From NCBI GenBank assembly GCA_007122565.1, contig SKTJ01000153.1, forward strand, positions 1 through 9,478: 9,478 nt of DNA. The letters run 5' to 3'. This stretch comes from Syntrophomonadaceae bacterium. GTDB lineage: Bacteria; Bacillota; Dethiobacteria; DTU022; UBA8154. This document shows positions 1 to 6,890 of this stretch, piece after piece. Made by a program: the position numbers and the translations under genes. Within the stretch, counting starts at the first letter, position 1. Each line of letters opens with the position of its first letter. The notes under the pieces are model-generated. The model made no database searches and was not told the origin of the DNA. It was given only the letters and a program-made list of their open reading frames with translations.

Positions 1-237
1 GGCGAACTGAGCCGCACCCTGGCACTTGCGGTACGTCTTTACGGTAATATGATGAGCGGCACGATTATCGTTGCTATCCTGTTGACGATTACCCCGCTCA
101 TATTCCCGGTAATCATGCAGGCTTTAGGTCTGCTCACCGGTTTAATCCAGGCTTACATCTTTGCTATACTGGCCATGGTATATATCGCTTCAGCCAGTAA
201 GGCGCATCAACAAATAGAGAAAAAAGGAGAGTTATAA
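1..237 (+). CDS. atpB: F1Fo ATPase subunit a, C-terminal part (5' end outside window)
   Basis: This is the last 78 codons of the membrane stator subunit that forms the ion half-channels against the c ring; the frame is open from base 1 and ends with TAA at 235-237. The motif VRLYGNMMSG matches the family's essential helix: the Arg at local codon 12 (bases 34-36) corresponds to E. coli Arg210. LIQAYIF near the end matches the Gln252 region (local Gln50). Two hydrophobic membrane helices are visible, roughly local residues 20-45 and 48-66, followed by a short charged tail. The positions equivalent to E. coli Glu219 and His245 are Thr21 and Gly43, so the proton-path residues of the E. coli enzyme are not kept. 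The gene ends one base before atpE, so the two are surely co-transcribed. Identity is secure; membership of the N-type subfamily rests mainly on the neighbours. Confidence 0.93.
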   Translation, partial: GELSRTLALAVRLYGNMMSGTIIVAILLTITPLIFPVIMQALGLLTGLIQAYIFAILAMVYIASASKAHQQIEKKGEL

Positions 238-238
238 T

Positions 239-508
239 ATGGAAAGCTTAACTTTAGTTGCAATTATCTCAATTGCTACCGCCGGGTTGACCATTGCCTT
301 TGGCTCAATTGGGCCGGCTCTTGGGCAGGGACGTGCCGTTGCGCAGGCTTTAAGCTCCATTGCTCAGCAGCCGGATGAGGCCAACACGATTACCCGCACC
401 CTTTTTGTGGGTTTGGCCATGATCGAGTCGACCGCAATCTACTGCTTTGTTGTAACCATGATCCTCGTTTTTGCCAACCCTTTCTGGAACTATTTCCTGC
501 AACAGTAA
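239..508 (+). CDS. atpE: F1Fo ATPase subunit c, sodium-type ion-binding site
   Basis: This 89-residue protein is the proteolipid that oligomerises into the rotor ring in the membrane and carries the transported ion. It forms a two-helix hairpin: helix 1 about residues 5-40, a polar loop containing QQPDE (43-47), and helix 2 about 52-80. The carboxylate is Glu63. Gln30 in helix 1 and Glu63-Ser64-Thr65 plus Tyr68 in helix 2 reproduce the ligand set known from sodium-translocating c rings such as that of Ilyobacter tartaricus. The usual GxGxGxGxG helix-packing motif reads S23-G25-A27-G29-G31, so two glycines are replaced. The start ATG has an AGGAGA site at 225-230 with an 8-base spacer. The gene lies one base after atpB and 32 bases before the first ATG of atpF. 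Length and topology are normal. Sodium specificity is inferred from residues, not demonstrated. Confidence 0.96.
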   Translation: MESLTLVAIISIATAGLTIAFGSIGPALGQGRAVAQALSSIAQQPDEANTITRTLFVGLAMIESTAIYCFVVTMILVFANPFWNYFLQQ

Positions 509-546
509 GGGACGGCGACTGAAGTCTTAGATATGGGAGAATGACT

Positions 547-1365
547 ATGATTATAGAATGGTATACGGTAATATTTCAGATTATTAATTTTATGATCCTG
601 GTATTTTTGCTGCGCTATTTTTTATACGGCCCGATCATCCGGGCCATGGACGAACGGGAGCAGAAAATAGTGCAGCGTGAGGAAGAGGCGGTGGAGCAGA
701 AGAAAGAAGCGGAAAAAGAAACGCATGCCTATCGCCAAAAAAGCGAACAACTGCAGCAGCAGGAAACAGAAATAATGGAAAAGGCACACGCAGCTGCTGC
801 GGCAGAGAAACTGGAGCTTTTGCAGAAGGCGCGCCAAGCGGTAGATGAAACAAGGCACCGTTGGGAAGATGCATTCATCCGCGAACAGGAAACATTTATC
901 AGTGAACTACGCCGCCGTATCGGGCAGCAGGCCTGCTCCATTGCCCGCCGCTGCCTGCAGGACCTGGCCGATACACGTCTTGAAGAGCTTACCTGGGATC
1001 TGTTTCTTAAGAAAATCGGTAAGCTGCCCGAAGAGAAGCGGTCCGCTTTGCGGAAGGCTCTTAGTGCCGATGGTCATAAACTTGCCCTGCGCAGCGCTTT
1101 TGATCCCCCTGCAGAAAAATTAAATCAATTGAAGTCGAGCTTGCGAGAGGTCCTGTCTGATCTTAAAGCAGACTTCACCTTGTCAGCGAAGATCGACCCT
1201 TCTCTGGTTTGCGGCCTTGAACTCGATGCCGGTGGCTACCGTGTTGCCTGGAGTGTTGGCAGCTACCTGGAAGGTGTTGAAAAGCAGATTTTTAAAGAGC
1301 TTGAGCAGGACGGACTTAGGGAGCATACTGAGGAGGTGTCCGGTGGTGGCAAAGCAGGAGACTGA
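547..1365 (+). CDS. atpF: F1Fo ATPase subunit b, N-type, long form with delta-like C-terminal domain
   Basis: This is the peripheral stalk subunit that joins subunit a to the F1 head. Two in-frame ATGs exist, at 541 and 547. GGGAGA at 535-540 touches the first but sits 6 bases before the second, so 547 (272 residues) is preferred over 541 (274). Numbering from 541, residues 9-29 form the single membrane anchor. Residues 33-135 are a highly charged coiled coil rich in Glu, Lys and Gln, and 140-254 form a folded tail. The tail holds IDPSLVCG (218-225) followed by a Gly-rich hairpin and SVGSYLE (238-244), which resembles the end of the delta subunit. Ordinary b subunits are about 155-170 residues. 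No delta gene lies between atpF and atpA. The 3' end overlaps atpA by 23 bases. The b assignment is firm; delta replacement by the tail is an inference from motif resemblance. Confidence 0.9.
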   Translation: MIIEWYTVIFQIINFMILVFLLRYFLYGPIIRAMDEREQKIVQREEEAVEQKKEAEKETHAYRQKSEQLQQQETEIMEKAHAAAAAEKLELLQKARQAVDETRHRWEDAFIREQETFISELRRRIGQQACSIARRCLQDLADTRLEELTWDLFLKKIGKLPEEKRSALRKALSADGHKLALRSAFDPPAEKLNQLKSSLREVLSDLKADFTLSAKIDPSLVCGLELDAGGYRVAWSVGSYLEGVEKQIFKELEQDGLREHTEEVSGGGKAGD

Positions 1366-2944
1366 AAGATACGCACCACCTGACGCCCTGCTCAGTGCCG
1401 TAAACACCACTGATCAAGCTGTTAAACGGGCGCTCGAGGAATTCGATCCGGAACCGCAACTGGAAGAGACCGGCACAGTCATTGCCATCGGTAATGGTAT
1501 TGCCCGCATATCCGGCTTGGCCGGGGTGCAGGCTGATGAGTTGGTGGAGTTTCCCGGTGGGATCACTGGTATTGCTTTTAACCTTGACCCCCGTGAAGTA
1601 GGCGTAATTATGCTCGACTTTTCTGAGACGATTGTCTCCGGTGACCGTGTGCGCCGCACTGGTCAGGTTGTTGATATACCGGTTGGTGAAGGTCTCCTCG
1701 GGCGGGTAATCGACGCCACAGCCCGTCCCCTTGACAATTTTGGTCCGGTAAATTATTCGGAAAAGCGGCCGGTCGAGCGGGAAGCGCCGCCGATTATGGC
1801 CCGTTCGCCGGTTACCGAACCGCTGCAAACCGGTATAAAAGTGGTCGACGCCCTGATTCCGGTCGGTCGCGGCCAGCGCGAGTTGATCCTCGGTGACCGC
1901 CAGATCGGTAAGACTGCCATTGCCCTCGATACGATTATCAACCAGGCAGATAAAAATGTAATCTGCATCTACTGTTCGATTGGCCGGCAGGGGTCCGACG
2001 TGGCCAAGTTTATCGCACAGCTGCGCAAATACGGGGCCATGGATTATTCAACTGTGTTGGTGGCTTCGGGCGACGGCCCGCCGGGCCTGCGCTTTATTGC
2101 ACCATACGCTGCCACTACTATCGCCGAATATTTTATGGAGCAGGGCCGCGACGTGCTGATCGTTTACGACGATCTTACCCTGCATGCCCGCGCTTACCGC
2201 GAGCTGTCGCTTCTTTTGGAAAGGCCCCCCGGCCGTGAAGCTTATCCCGGCGACATCTTCTATCTGCACTCGCGCCTGCTCGAGCGTTCCACCCACCTGC
2301 GTGAAGAATACGGCGGCGGTTCGCTTACCGCCATGCCGATTATCGAGACTCAGGCCCAAAATATATCCGCTTATATTCCAACCAACCTGATCTCCATAAC
2401 TGACGGGCAGATCTACCTTTCACCGGAGCTATTCCAGCGCAACCACCTGCCCGCTGTCGATGTTGGTAAGTCGGTCTCAAGGGTAGGTGGAAAGACACAG
2501 CTTCCCGCCTACCGTGTCGTAACCGGTGACCTGCGCCTTTCCTACGCCCAGTTTGAAGAGCTGGAAATGTTTGCCCGCTTCGGCACCCGACTCGATACAA
2601 AAACACGTGAGACGATCGAACGAGGCCGCCGCGTGCGCAAGGTACTTACCCAGCCCGAGCTGCAGCCGCTGCCGATTCCGGAGCAGATTGCCGTGCTGCT
2701 GGCGGTGACCGAAGGGCTTTTTGACCCTATGGCAGTGGAAGATATCCCGGAAGCGGAGAAAAAGGTAAGACAGGCGGTGAAGGAAGAGCTTCCTGAAATA
2801 TGCCGTAAAATAGAAGAAGGGGCGCTGCTGTCGGAAGAAGATCAGGCTGACATTGTGGAAGTTGTGCGCCGTGTGCTTGAACAGGCGCAGGCACAGGAAC
2901 CCCGGGACGATGAAGGGGAAAGTGAAGTGAAGCAGGAGGTTTAA
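1343..2944 (+). CDS. atpA: F1 ATPase subunit alpha
   Basis: This subunit forms the non-catalytic nucleotide-binding sites of the F1 hexamer, alternating with beta. From a GTG start at 1343 the protein has 533 residues. Visible motifs are the N-terminal beta-barrel segment (about 45-115), the P-loop GDRQIGKT (184-191), the Walker B stretch VLIVYDD (271-277), and the alpha signature around PAVDVGKSVSRVGG, whose Arg380 is the arginine finger donated to the catalytic site. The P-loop has Ile where most alpha subunits have Thr. The tail (about 515-533) is a charged extension rich in Glu, Gln and Asp. The reading frame stays open upstream to an ATG at 1217, but GAGGAGGT at 1330-1337 lies 5 bases before GTG 1343 (8 before GTG 1346), and homology begins only after this point. 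The gene overlaps atpF by 23 bases and ends 3 bases before atpG. Identification is certain; the start is uncertain by one codon. Confidence 0.96.
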   Translation: MVAKQETERYAPPDALLSAVNTTDQAVKRALEEFDPEPQLEETGTVIAIGNGIARISGLAGVQADELVEFPGGITGIAFNLDPREVGVIMLDFSETIVSGDRVRRTGQVVDIPVGEGLLGRVIDATARPLDNFGPVNYSEKRPVEREAPPIMARSPVTEPLQTGIKVVDALIPVGRGQRELILGDRQIGKTAIALDTIINQADKNVICIYCSIGRQGSDVAKFIAQLRKYGAMDYSTVLVASGDGPPGLRFIAPYAATTIAEYFMEQGRDVLIVYDDLTLHARAYRELSLLLERPPGREAYPGDIFYLHSRLLERSTHLREEYGGGSLTAMPIIETQAQNISAYIPTNLISITDGQIYLSPELFQRNHLPAVDVGKSVSRVGGKTQLPAYRVVTGDLRLSYAQFEELEMFARFGTRLDTKTRETIERGRRVRKVLTQPELQPLPIPEQIAVLLAVTEGLFDPMAVEDIPEAEKKVRQAVKEELPEICRKIEEGALLSEEDQADIVEVVRRVLEQAQAQEPRDDEGESEVKQEV

Positions 2945-2947
2945 AGC

Positions 2948-3847
2948 TTGAGTTCAACCTTTGAGACAATGCAAAAAAAAATCGCCAGTGGGGAAGATCT
3001 CTCCTCAATCGTCAGGACGATGAAGGCGCTGGCCGCCACCAGCGTACGCCAGTATGAAAAGGCGGCCGAGTCCCTCGACGATTACTACTACACCGTTGAA
3101 TTGGGCCTTTCGGTTGTGCTCTTATCTCTCACTGAAAAACTGGCCGACCCGCCTGTCGACGCACGCAGGCCTGTGCTTATGCTCATTTTCGGCTCCGACC
3201 ACGGTCTGGCCGGCCGCTTCAATGAGCAGATTGTCTCCTATGCCCTGGAAGAATATTGGGCTGAAGAGGAGGAGAAAAGGCGGGAACGTCCGGCAAGCAG
3301 AGTTGTCGTCTGCATTGGTGAGCAGGCCCTAAACCGGGTCAAGGCCGCCAACATCCCCGTCGTGCAAAGCTTTACTTTGCCCACCTCAATCAGCGCCATT
3401 ACTCCGTTTGTCCAGCTGCTTCTCGCAAGAGTCGAAAAGTGGCAAAGTGAAGAAGGCGTCGAGCGGGTCATGCTCTTTTACAACCGCCCCCAGCCCGGTG
3501 GTTTTAGCCCTAACACTGAAAATATGCTTCCGGTCAGCCTTTCTTCCCTGAAGGAAAAAAGACTTGCTTGGCAGTCGCGCTCCCTGCCCACCTTCACCAT
3601 GCCGGCAGGGCAGCTGTTATCTGCCCTGCTGCGTCAGTACTTCTTCGTCTCCCTTTACCGTGCCTGCGCCCTTTCGCTGGCCGCTGAAAATACCAGTCGG
3701 CTAGCCGCGATGCAAGCTGCCGAAAAAAACATCAACGAACGGCTTGACGAACTAAAAACAGCCTATCAGCACGAACGTCAGGGTGTGATTACCGCAGAGC
3801 TGCTCGATATCATCTCCGGCTTCAAGGCTGTCCGCTCCAAATCTTAA
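2948..3847 (+). CDS. atpG: F1 ATPase subunit gamma
   Basis: This is the central rotor shaft of F1 that couples ring rotation to catalysis. The 299-residue protein starts at TTG 2948, supported by AGGAGGT at 2934-2940 with a 7-base spacer; the gene begins 3 bases after the atpA stop. The N-terminal coiled-coil helix (about 5-60) contains TMKALAA, the counterpart of the family's AMKMVAAAK segment. The Rossmann-like middle has GSDHGLAGRFN (82-92), matching the usual TSDRGLCGGFN. The C-terminal helix (about 237-299) carries AAENTSRLAAM and a GVITAELLDIISG stretch, both family hallmarks. The sequence diverges from standard gamma subunits, as expected for an N-type enzyme. It is the last gene of the ATPase operon here; no epsilon or beta gene follows, in keeping with N-type operons where those genes come first. 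Identity is firm. Confidence 0.93.
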   Translation: MSSTFETMQKKIASGEDLSSIVRTMKALAATSVRQYEKAAESLDDYYYTVELGLSVVLLSLTEKLADPPVDARRPVLMLIFGSDHGLAGRFNEQIVSYALEEYWAEEEEKRRERPASRVVVCIGEQALNRVKAANIPVVQSFTLPTSISAITPFVQLLLARVEKWQSEEGVERVMLFYNRPQPGGFSPNTENMLPVSLSSLKEKRLAWQSRSLPTFTMPAGQLLSALLRQYFFVSLYRACALSLAAENTSRLAAMQAAEKNINERLDELKTAYQHERQGVITAELLDIISGFKAVRSKS

Positions 3848-3947
3848 GATCCCCGGTATGTTCTCACGCAACCTCTTAAATAATAGGGCTTTTTGGATTG
3901 GGAAATGTGTAGGGGAAAAACAGAAAATAAAGGGAATATGCTATTTA

Positions 3948-3975
3948 AAATTTGGCGCTTTTGCCGGTTTTCTGT
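3948..3975 (+). terminator. Weak candidate terminator after atpG
   Basis: A short stem with a 6-base loop (GCTTTT at 3957-3962) has three G-C pairs, two U-G wobbles, then a mismatch and three A-T pairs. TTTTCTGTCTATTTTT follows. It is the best terminator-like element behind the ATPase operon but is weak, lies about 100 bases past the stop, and overlaps a possible promoter. Confidence 0.25.
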
Positions 3976-3990
3976 CTATTTTTACATAAT
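3961..3990 (+). promoter_or_regulatory. Possible sigma-A-type promoter for the CheB-CheR/LuxR operon
   Basis: TTGCCG at 3961-3966 (4 of 6 with TTGACA) and CATAAT at 3985-3990 (5 of 6 with TATAAT) are separated by 18 bases. This would give a transcript with a leader of about 140 bases before the TTG start at 4137. In such AT-rich sequence a match of this quality can occur by chance, so this is only a candidate. Confidence 0.3.
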
Positions 3991-4136
3991 TAAAACTTAA
4001 ATAGCAGGAATTATAAGAAATATGCTGAATTAGATAAGAACAGGTGTTTAATAAGTAAGAGAATAAAGGAAGTCAGTGTTCTGCGATTACATGCAGCATT
4101 TCCTGGTTATTAACGTATGGAAATGGAGGGATAAAT

Positions 4137-6890
4137 TTGACCAAAAATAAAAAACCAGACACACAAAAAAAAATTGACACACCCGGTGAGCACCACAACA
4201 CTGGTCAAGAAAAAACTCCAGGGGCGGATTTTCCCATTATCGGCATCGGCGCTTCCGCCGGGGGGTTGGAGGCTTTGGAACGCTTCCTGCGGAACGTTCC
4301 GGAAAAAAGCGGCATGGCTTTTGTCGTGGTTCAGCACCTGGATCCGACGCGCGAAGGGATGATGGTGGAACTGCTTGAGCGTATTACCGCTATGCCGGTC
4401 TTCCAGGTCCTGGAAAACACTTCCGTCCAGCCGGACTGCGTCTATCTAATCCCGCCGAACAGGGACATGTCCCTCTTCCATGGGGCACTGCACCTTTTCG
4501 AGCCGGCAGCACCCCGCGGCCTTCGCCTGCCCATTGATTACTTTTTTCGCTCGATGGCCGATGACCGGCAGGAGCGAAGTATTGGAGTTATCCTCTCAGG
4601 CATGGGCACCGATGGTACGCTGGGCCTGAAGGCAATTAAAGAAAAGGAAGGCATGGTCTTTGTGCAGGAACCGGCTTCGGCCAAATTCGATGGCATGCCC
4701 AGAAGCGCCATTCACACCGGCTTAGTGGACATCGTAGCCCCGGCGGAGGAGTTGCCCTTAAAGATTATTGACTATCTTAAACAAAAACCCCTTATGGGCG
4801 GGCCCGGACAGGGCCTGTCAGACAAAGACCGCACTGCCTTCGAAAAGATCGCCATCCTGCTGCGCTCGCAAACGGGCCACGATTTTTCCCTCTACAAGCA
4901 GACCACTGTCTACCGACGCATTGAACGGCGCATGGCCATCCACCAAATCGAAGAACTGACAGCTTATATCCGCTTCCTGCAGGAAAATCCCCAGGAATTG
5001 CAGGTGCTGTTCAAGGAACTCCTGATCGGTGTGACCAGCTTTTTTCGTGACCTGGAGGCGTGGGAACAAATGAAGGAACAGGTCATCCCGGAACTCTTTA
5101 GCGGGCATGCACCTAATCAGCCGCTGCGGGCGTGGGTGCCCGCCTGCTCCACAGGAGAGGAAGCTTATTCCCTGGCCATTATTTTTAAAGAGGTGCTGGA
5201 GCAAGTCAAACCTCCTGCTAACTTCTCGCTTAAGGTTTTCGCCACTGACCTTGACGATGACGCCATTGGAAAAGCCCGACAGGGCCTCTATACGCCCAAC
5301 ATTGCTGCAGATGTTTCCCCGGAACGACTGCGCCGCTTTTTTATCGAGGAGGAACACGGTTACCGGGTGGGCAAAGAGATCCGCGATATGGTTGTTTTTG
5401 CCCCCCAAAATATCATCATGGATCCGCCCTTCACCAAGATTCATCTCCTGATCTGCCGTAACCTGCTTATCTACCTGGTTCCGGAGCTGCAGAAGAAGCT
5501 CCTGGCGCTCTTTCATCACAGCTTAAATCCAGGCGGGGTGCTGTTTTTGGGTAGTGCGGAAACAGTCGGCATCTTAACCGATCTTTTCGAGCCGTTAAAG
5601 GGGAAAGCGCGGTTCTACAGGCGACTTGAGGCCACCGAACATACGGAGTTGTTCCAATTCCCCTCCCCGGGACTTCGCCTTCCTGCCAGCATGCCGGATG
5701 CTGCTCCAGCTCTGGCTAAAGCACAAAATCACATCCCAAACCTGGAGAACCTGGCCAATGAGTTGATCCTGAAGCGCTACGCTCCTGCTGCCGTGCTGGT
5801 TAGCGACAAAGGTGATATTCTCTATACCAGTGGACGAACAGGCAAGTACCTGGAACCGACAGCCGGCAAGGCCAACTGGAACATTTTTGCCATGGCCCCC
5901 GCAGGACTGAGCTACAAGCTAAACAGATCCTTCCATCAGGCAATCCGCCAAAATAGTACCGTAACTCTGAAAAACGTGAAGATAGATACCGATGGCGATA
6001 AACAAACCGTAGATGTCACCATCCAGCCACTGGTAGAGCCGAAAGTGCTGCGGCGCCTGGCCATGATCGTCTTTACTGATGTAAGAATGCCACCCCAAAC
6101 AAAATCGTCGCACCGGAACAAGCGCATACCTGTCTGCAAAACTCGCGCAGCGGAACTGGAACTGGAATTGGAGCAATCCCGCAGGGAGTTGCGGAGCGTG
6201 CGTCAGGAGATGCAGTCTTCCCAGGAAGAACTCTTATCCGCCTACGAGGAATTGCAATCCACTAACGAGGAGCTGCAGTCCACCAACGAGGAAACAACCA
6301 CCTCCAAGGAAGAACTGCAGTCCTTAAACGAAGAATTGCAGACGGTGAACTACGAACTGCAAACTAAGCTGGATGAGCTATATCTGTTGAACAATGACAT
6401 GAAAAATCTACTCGAAAGTACGGATATCGCCATCTTATTTCTGGATAATGCGCTCTGCGTGCGGCGTTTTACAGCCCAGACAGCCAAAATCATCAAGCTG
6501 ATACCAGGTGATTTGGGGCGGCCAATTACTGACATTGTTTCCACACTAACTTACCCGGAACTGGACGAAGATGCCCAAAAAGTGCTGCGGACATTGGAAT
6601 TTATGGAAAAATCCGTCACCACCAGCGATGGTCGCTGGTTTAGGGTTCGTATCATGCCCTACCGCACCCTTGATAACAAAATTGACGGCTTGGTGCTCAC
6701 TTTTACAGACATCACCGCTTCCAAGACGCTGGAGATTGCTCAACGGGCGACCGAAGACGATTTGGAAAAACGCATCACCGACAAAGATCTGGAGCTGAAC
6801 AAAGCCAGGCAGAGACTGCAGACTGAAATGCAGGGGAAAGACTCCGATAAAACCACGCAATCTGACGAAACACCGGGGGTATCAACATGA
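4137..6890 (+). CDS. CheB methylesterase - CheR methyltransferase - PAS - coiled coil - PAS fusion protein
   Basis: This 917-residue soluble signalling protein starts at TTG 4137 behind GGAGGG (4125-4130, 6-base spacer). Residues 31-210 form a CheB esterase/deamidase domain with the catalytic triad Ser40 (GASAGG), His67 (VQHLDP) and Asp159 (GMGTDG). Residues 230-498 form a CheR glutamate methyltransferase: YRRIERRM, GVTSFFRD (298-305), the SAM-binding CSTGEEAYSLA (337-347) and CRNLLIYL (440-447). A PAS-like domain lies at about 547-650, a regular heptad coiled coil at 694-749, and a second PAS domain at about 755-863. A charged helical tail completes it. There is no receiver domain on CheB, no histidine kinase domain and no membrane segment. 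The family is known and often ends in a kinase; here the second gene may take that output role. The CheR motif has Ala336 where Gly is common. The target of methylation is not evident, since no chemoreceptor lies in the window. Confidence 0.93.
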   Translation: MTKNKKPDTQKKIDTPGEHHNTGQEKTPGADFPIIGIGASAGGLEALERFLRNVPEKSGMAFVVVQHLDPTREGMMVELLERITAMPVFQVLENTSVQPDCVYLIPPNRDMSLFHGALHLFEPAAPRGLRLPIDYFFRSMADDRQERSIGVILSGMGTDGTLGLKAIKEKEGMVFVQEPASAKFDGMPRSAIHTGLVDIVAPAEELPLKIIDYLKQKPLMGGPGQGLSDKDRTAFEKIAILLRSQTGHDFSLYKQTTVYRRIERRMAIHQIEELTAYIRFLQENPQELQVLFKELLIGVTSFFRDLEAWEQMKEQVIPELFSGHAPNQPLRAWVPACSTGEEAYSLAIIFKEVLEQVKPPANFSLKVFATDLDDDAIGKARQGLYTPNIAADVSPERLRRFFIEEEHGYRVGKEIRDMVVFAPQNIIMDPPFTKIHLLICRNLLIYLVPELQKKLLALFHHSLNPGGVLFLGSAETVGILTDLFEPLKGKARFYRRLEATEHTELFQFPSPGLRLPASMPDAAPALAKAQNHIPNLENLANELILKRYAPAAVLVSDKGDILYTSGRTGKYLEPTAGKANWNIFAMAPAGLSYKLNRSFHQAIRQNSTVTLKNVKIDTDGDKQTVDVTIQPLVEPKVLRRLAMIVFTDVRMPPQTKSSHRNKRIPVCKTRAAELELELEQSRRELRSVRQEMQSSQEELLSAYEELQSTNEELQSTNEETTTSKEELQSLNEELQTVNYELQTKLDELYLLNNDMKNLLESTDIAILFLDNALCVRRFTAQTAKIIKLIPGDLGRPITDIVSTLTYPELDEDAQKVLRTLEFMEKSVTTSDGRWFRVRIMPYRTLDNKIDGLVLTFTDITASKTLEIAQRATEDDLEKRITDKDLELNKARQRLQTEMQGKDSDKTTQSDETPGVST
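6216..6383 (+). repeat. Eight in-frame heptad repeats inside the CheB-CheR fusion gene
   Basis: Codons 694-749 encode eight consecutive 7-residue units of the form xxxEELQ (SAYEELQ, STNEELQ, STNEETT, TSKEELQ, SLNEELQ, TVNYELQ and similar). At DNA level this gives imperfect 21-base repeats with variants of GAGGAGCTGCAGTCC. The fourth unit has lost its leucine (EETT). Such a helix normally links the two sensor halves of this protein family. Confidence 0.9.

Larger units (their letters stand above)
3848..4136 (+). other. AT-rich intergenic gap between the ATPase operon and the CheB-CheR gene
   Basis: No convincing gene is seen in these 289 bases. Three things are visible. There is a weak terminator-like hairpin at about 3948-3971 (core GGC/GCC at 3954-3956 and 3963-3965, with flanking U-G and A-T pairs, then a T-rich run). 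There are two inverted repeats that cross each other: ACAGAAAA (3920-3927) with TTTTCTGT (3968-3975), and TGCTATTTAA (3939-3948) with TTAAATAGCA (3997-4006). A promoter-like pair also lies inside this area. The run GGGCTTTTT at 3887-3895 looks like the right arm of a terminator, but no left arm was found. Confidence 0.6.

Noticed and set aside
1217..1342. N-terminal extension of the alpha subunit frame to an ATG at 1217
   Set aside because: It overlaps the coding end of atpF, has no alpha-like sequence, and a strong ribosome site marks GTG 1343/1346 instead.
1316..1828. Antisense open frame (170 codons) opposite atpF/atpA
   Set aside because: It is the shadow of conserved ATPase coding sequence, with no ribosome site or recognisable protein features.
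3841..3850. Perfect palindrome ATCTTAAGAT at the atpG stop codon
   Set aside because: Ten bases with no loop, and partly coding; too short and isolated to assign a role.
3884..3896. GGGCTTTTT read as an intrinsic terminator after atpG
   Set aside because: No matching AAGCCC-type left arm is found upstream, so no stable stem can form.
4818..5519. Long antisense open frame (233 codons) opposite the CheR domain
   Set aside because: It lies wholly inside a clearly conserved gene on the other strand, and its translation shows no recognisable domain.
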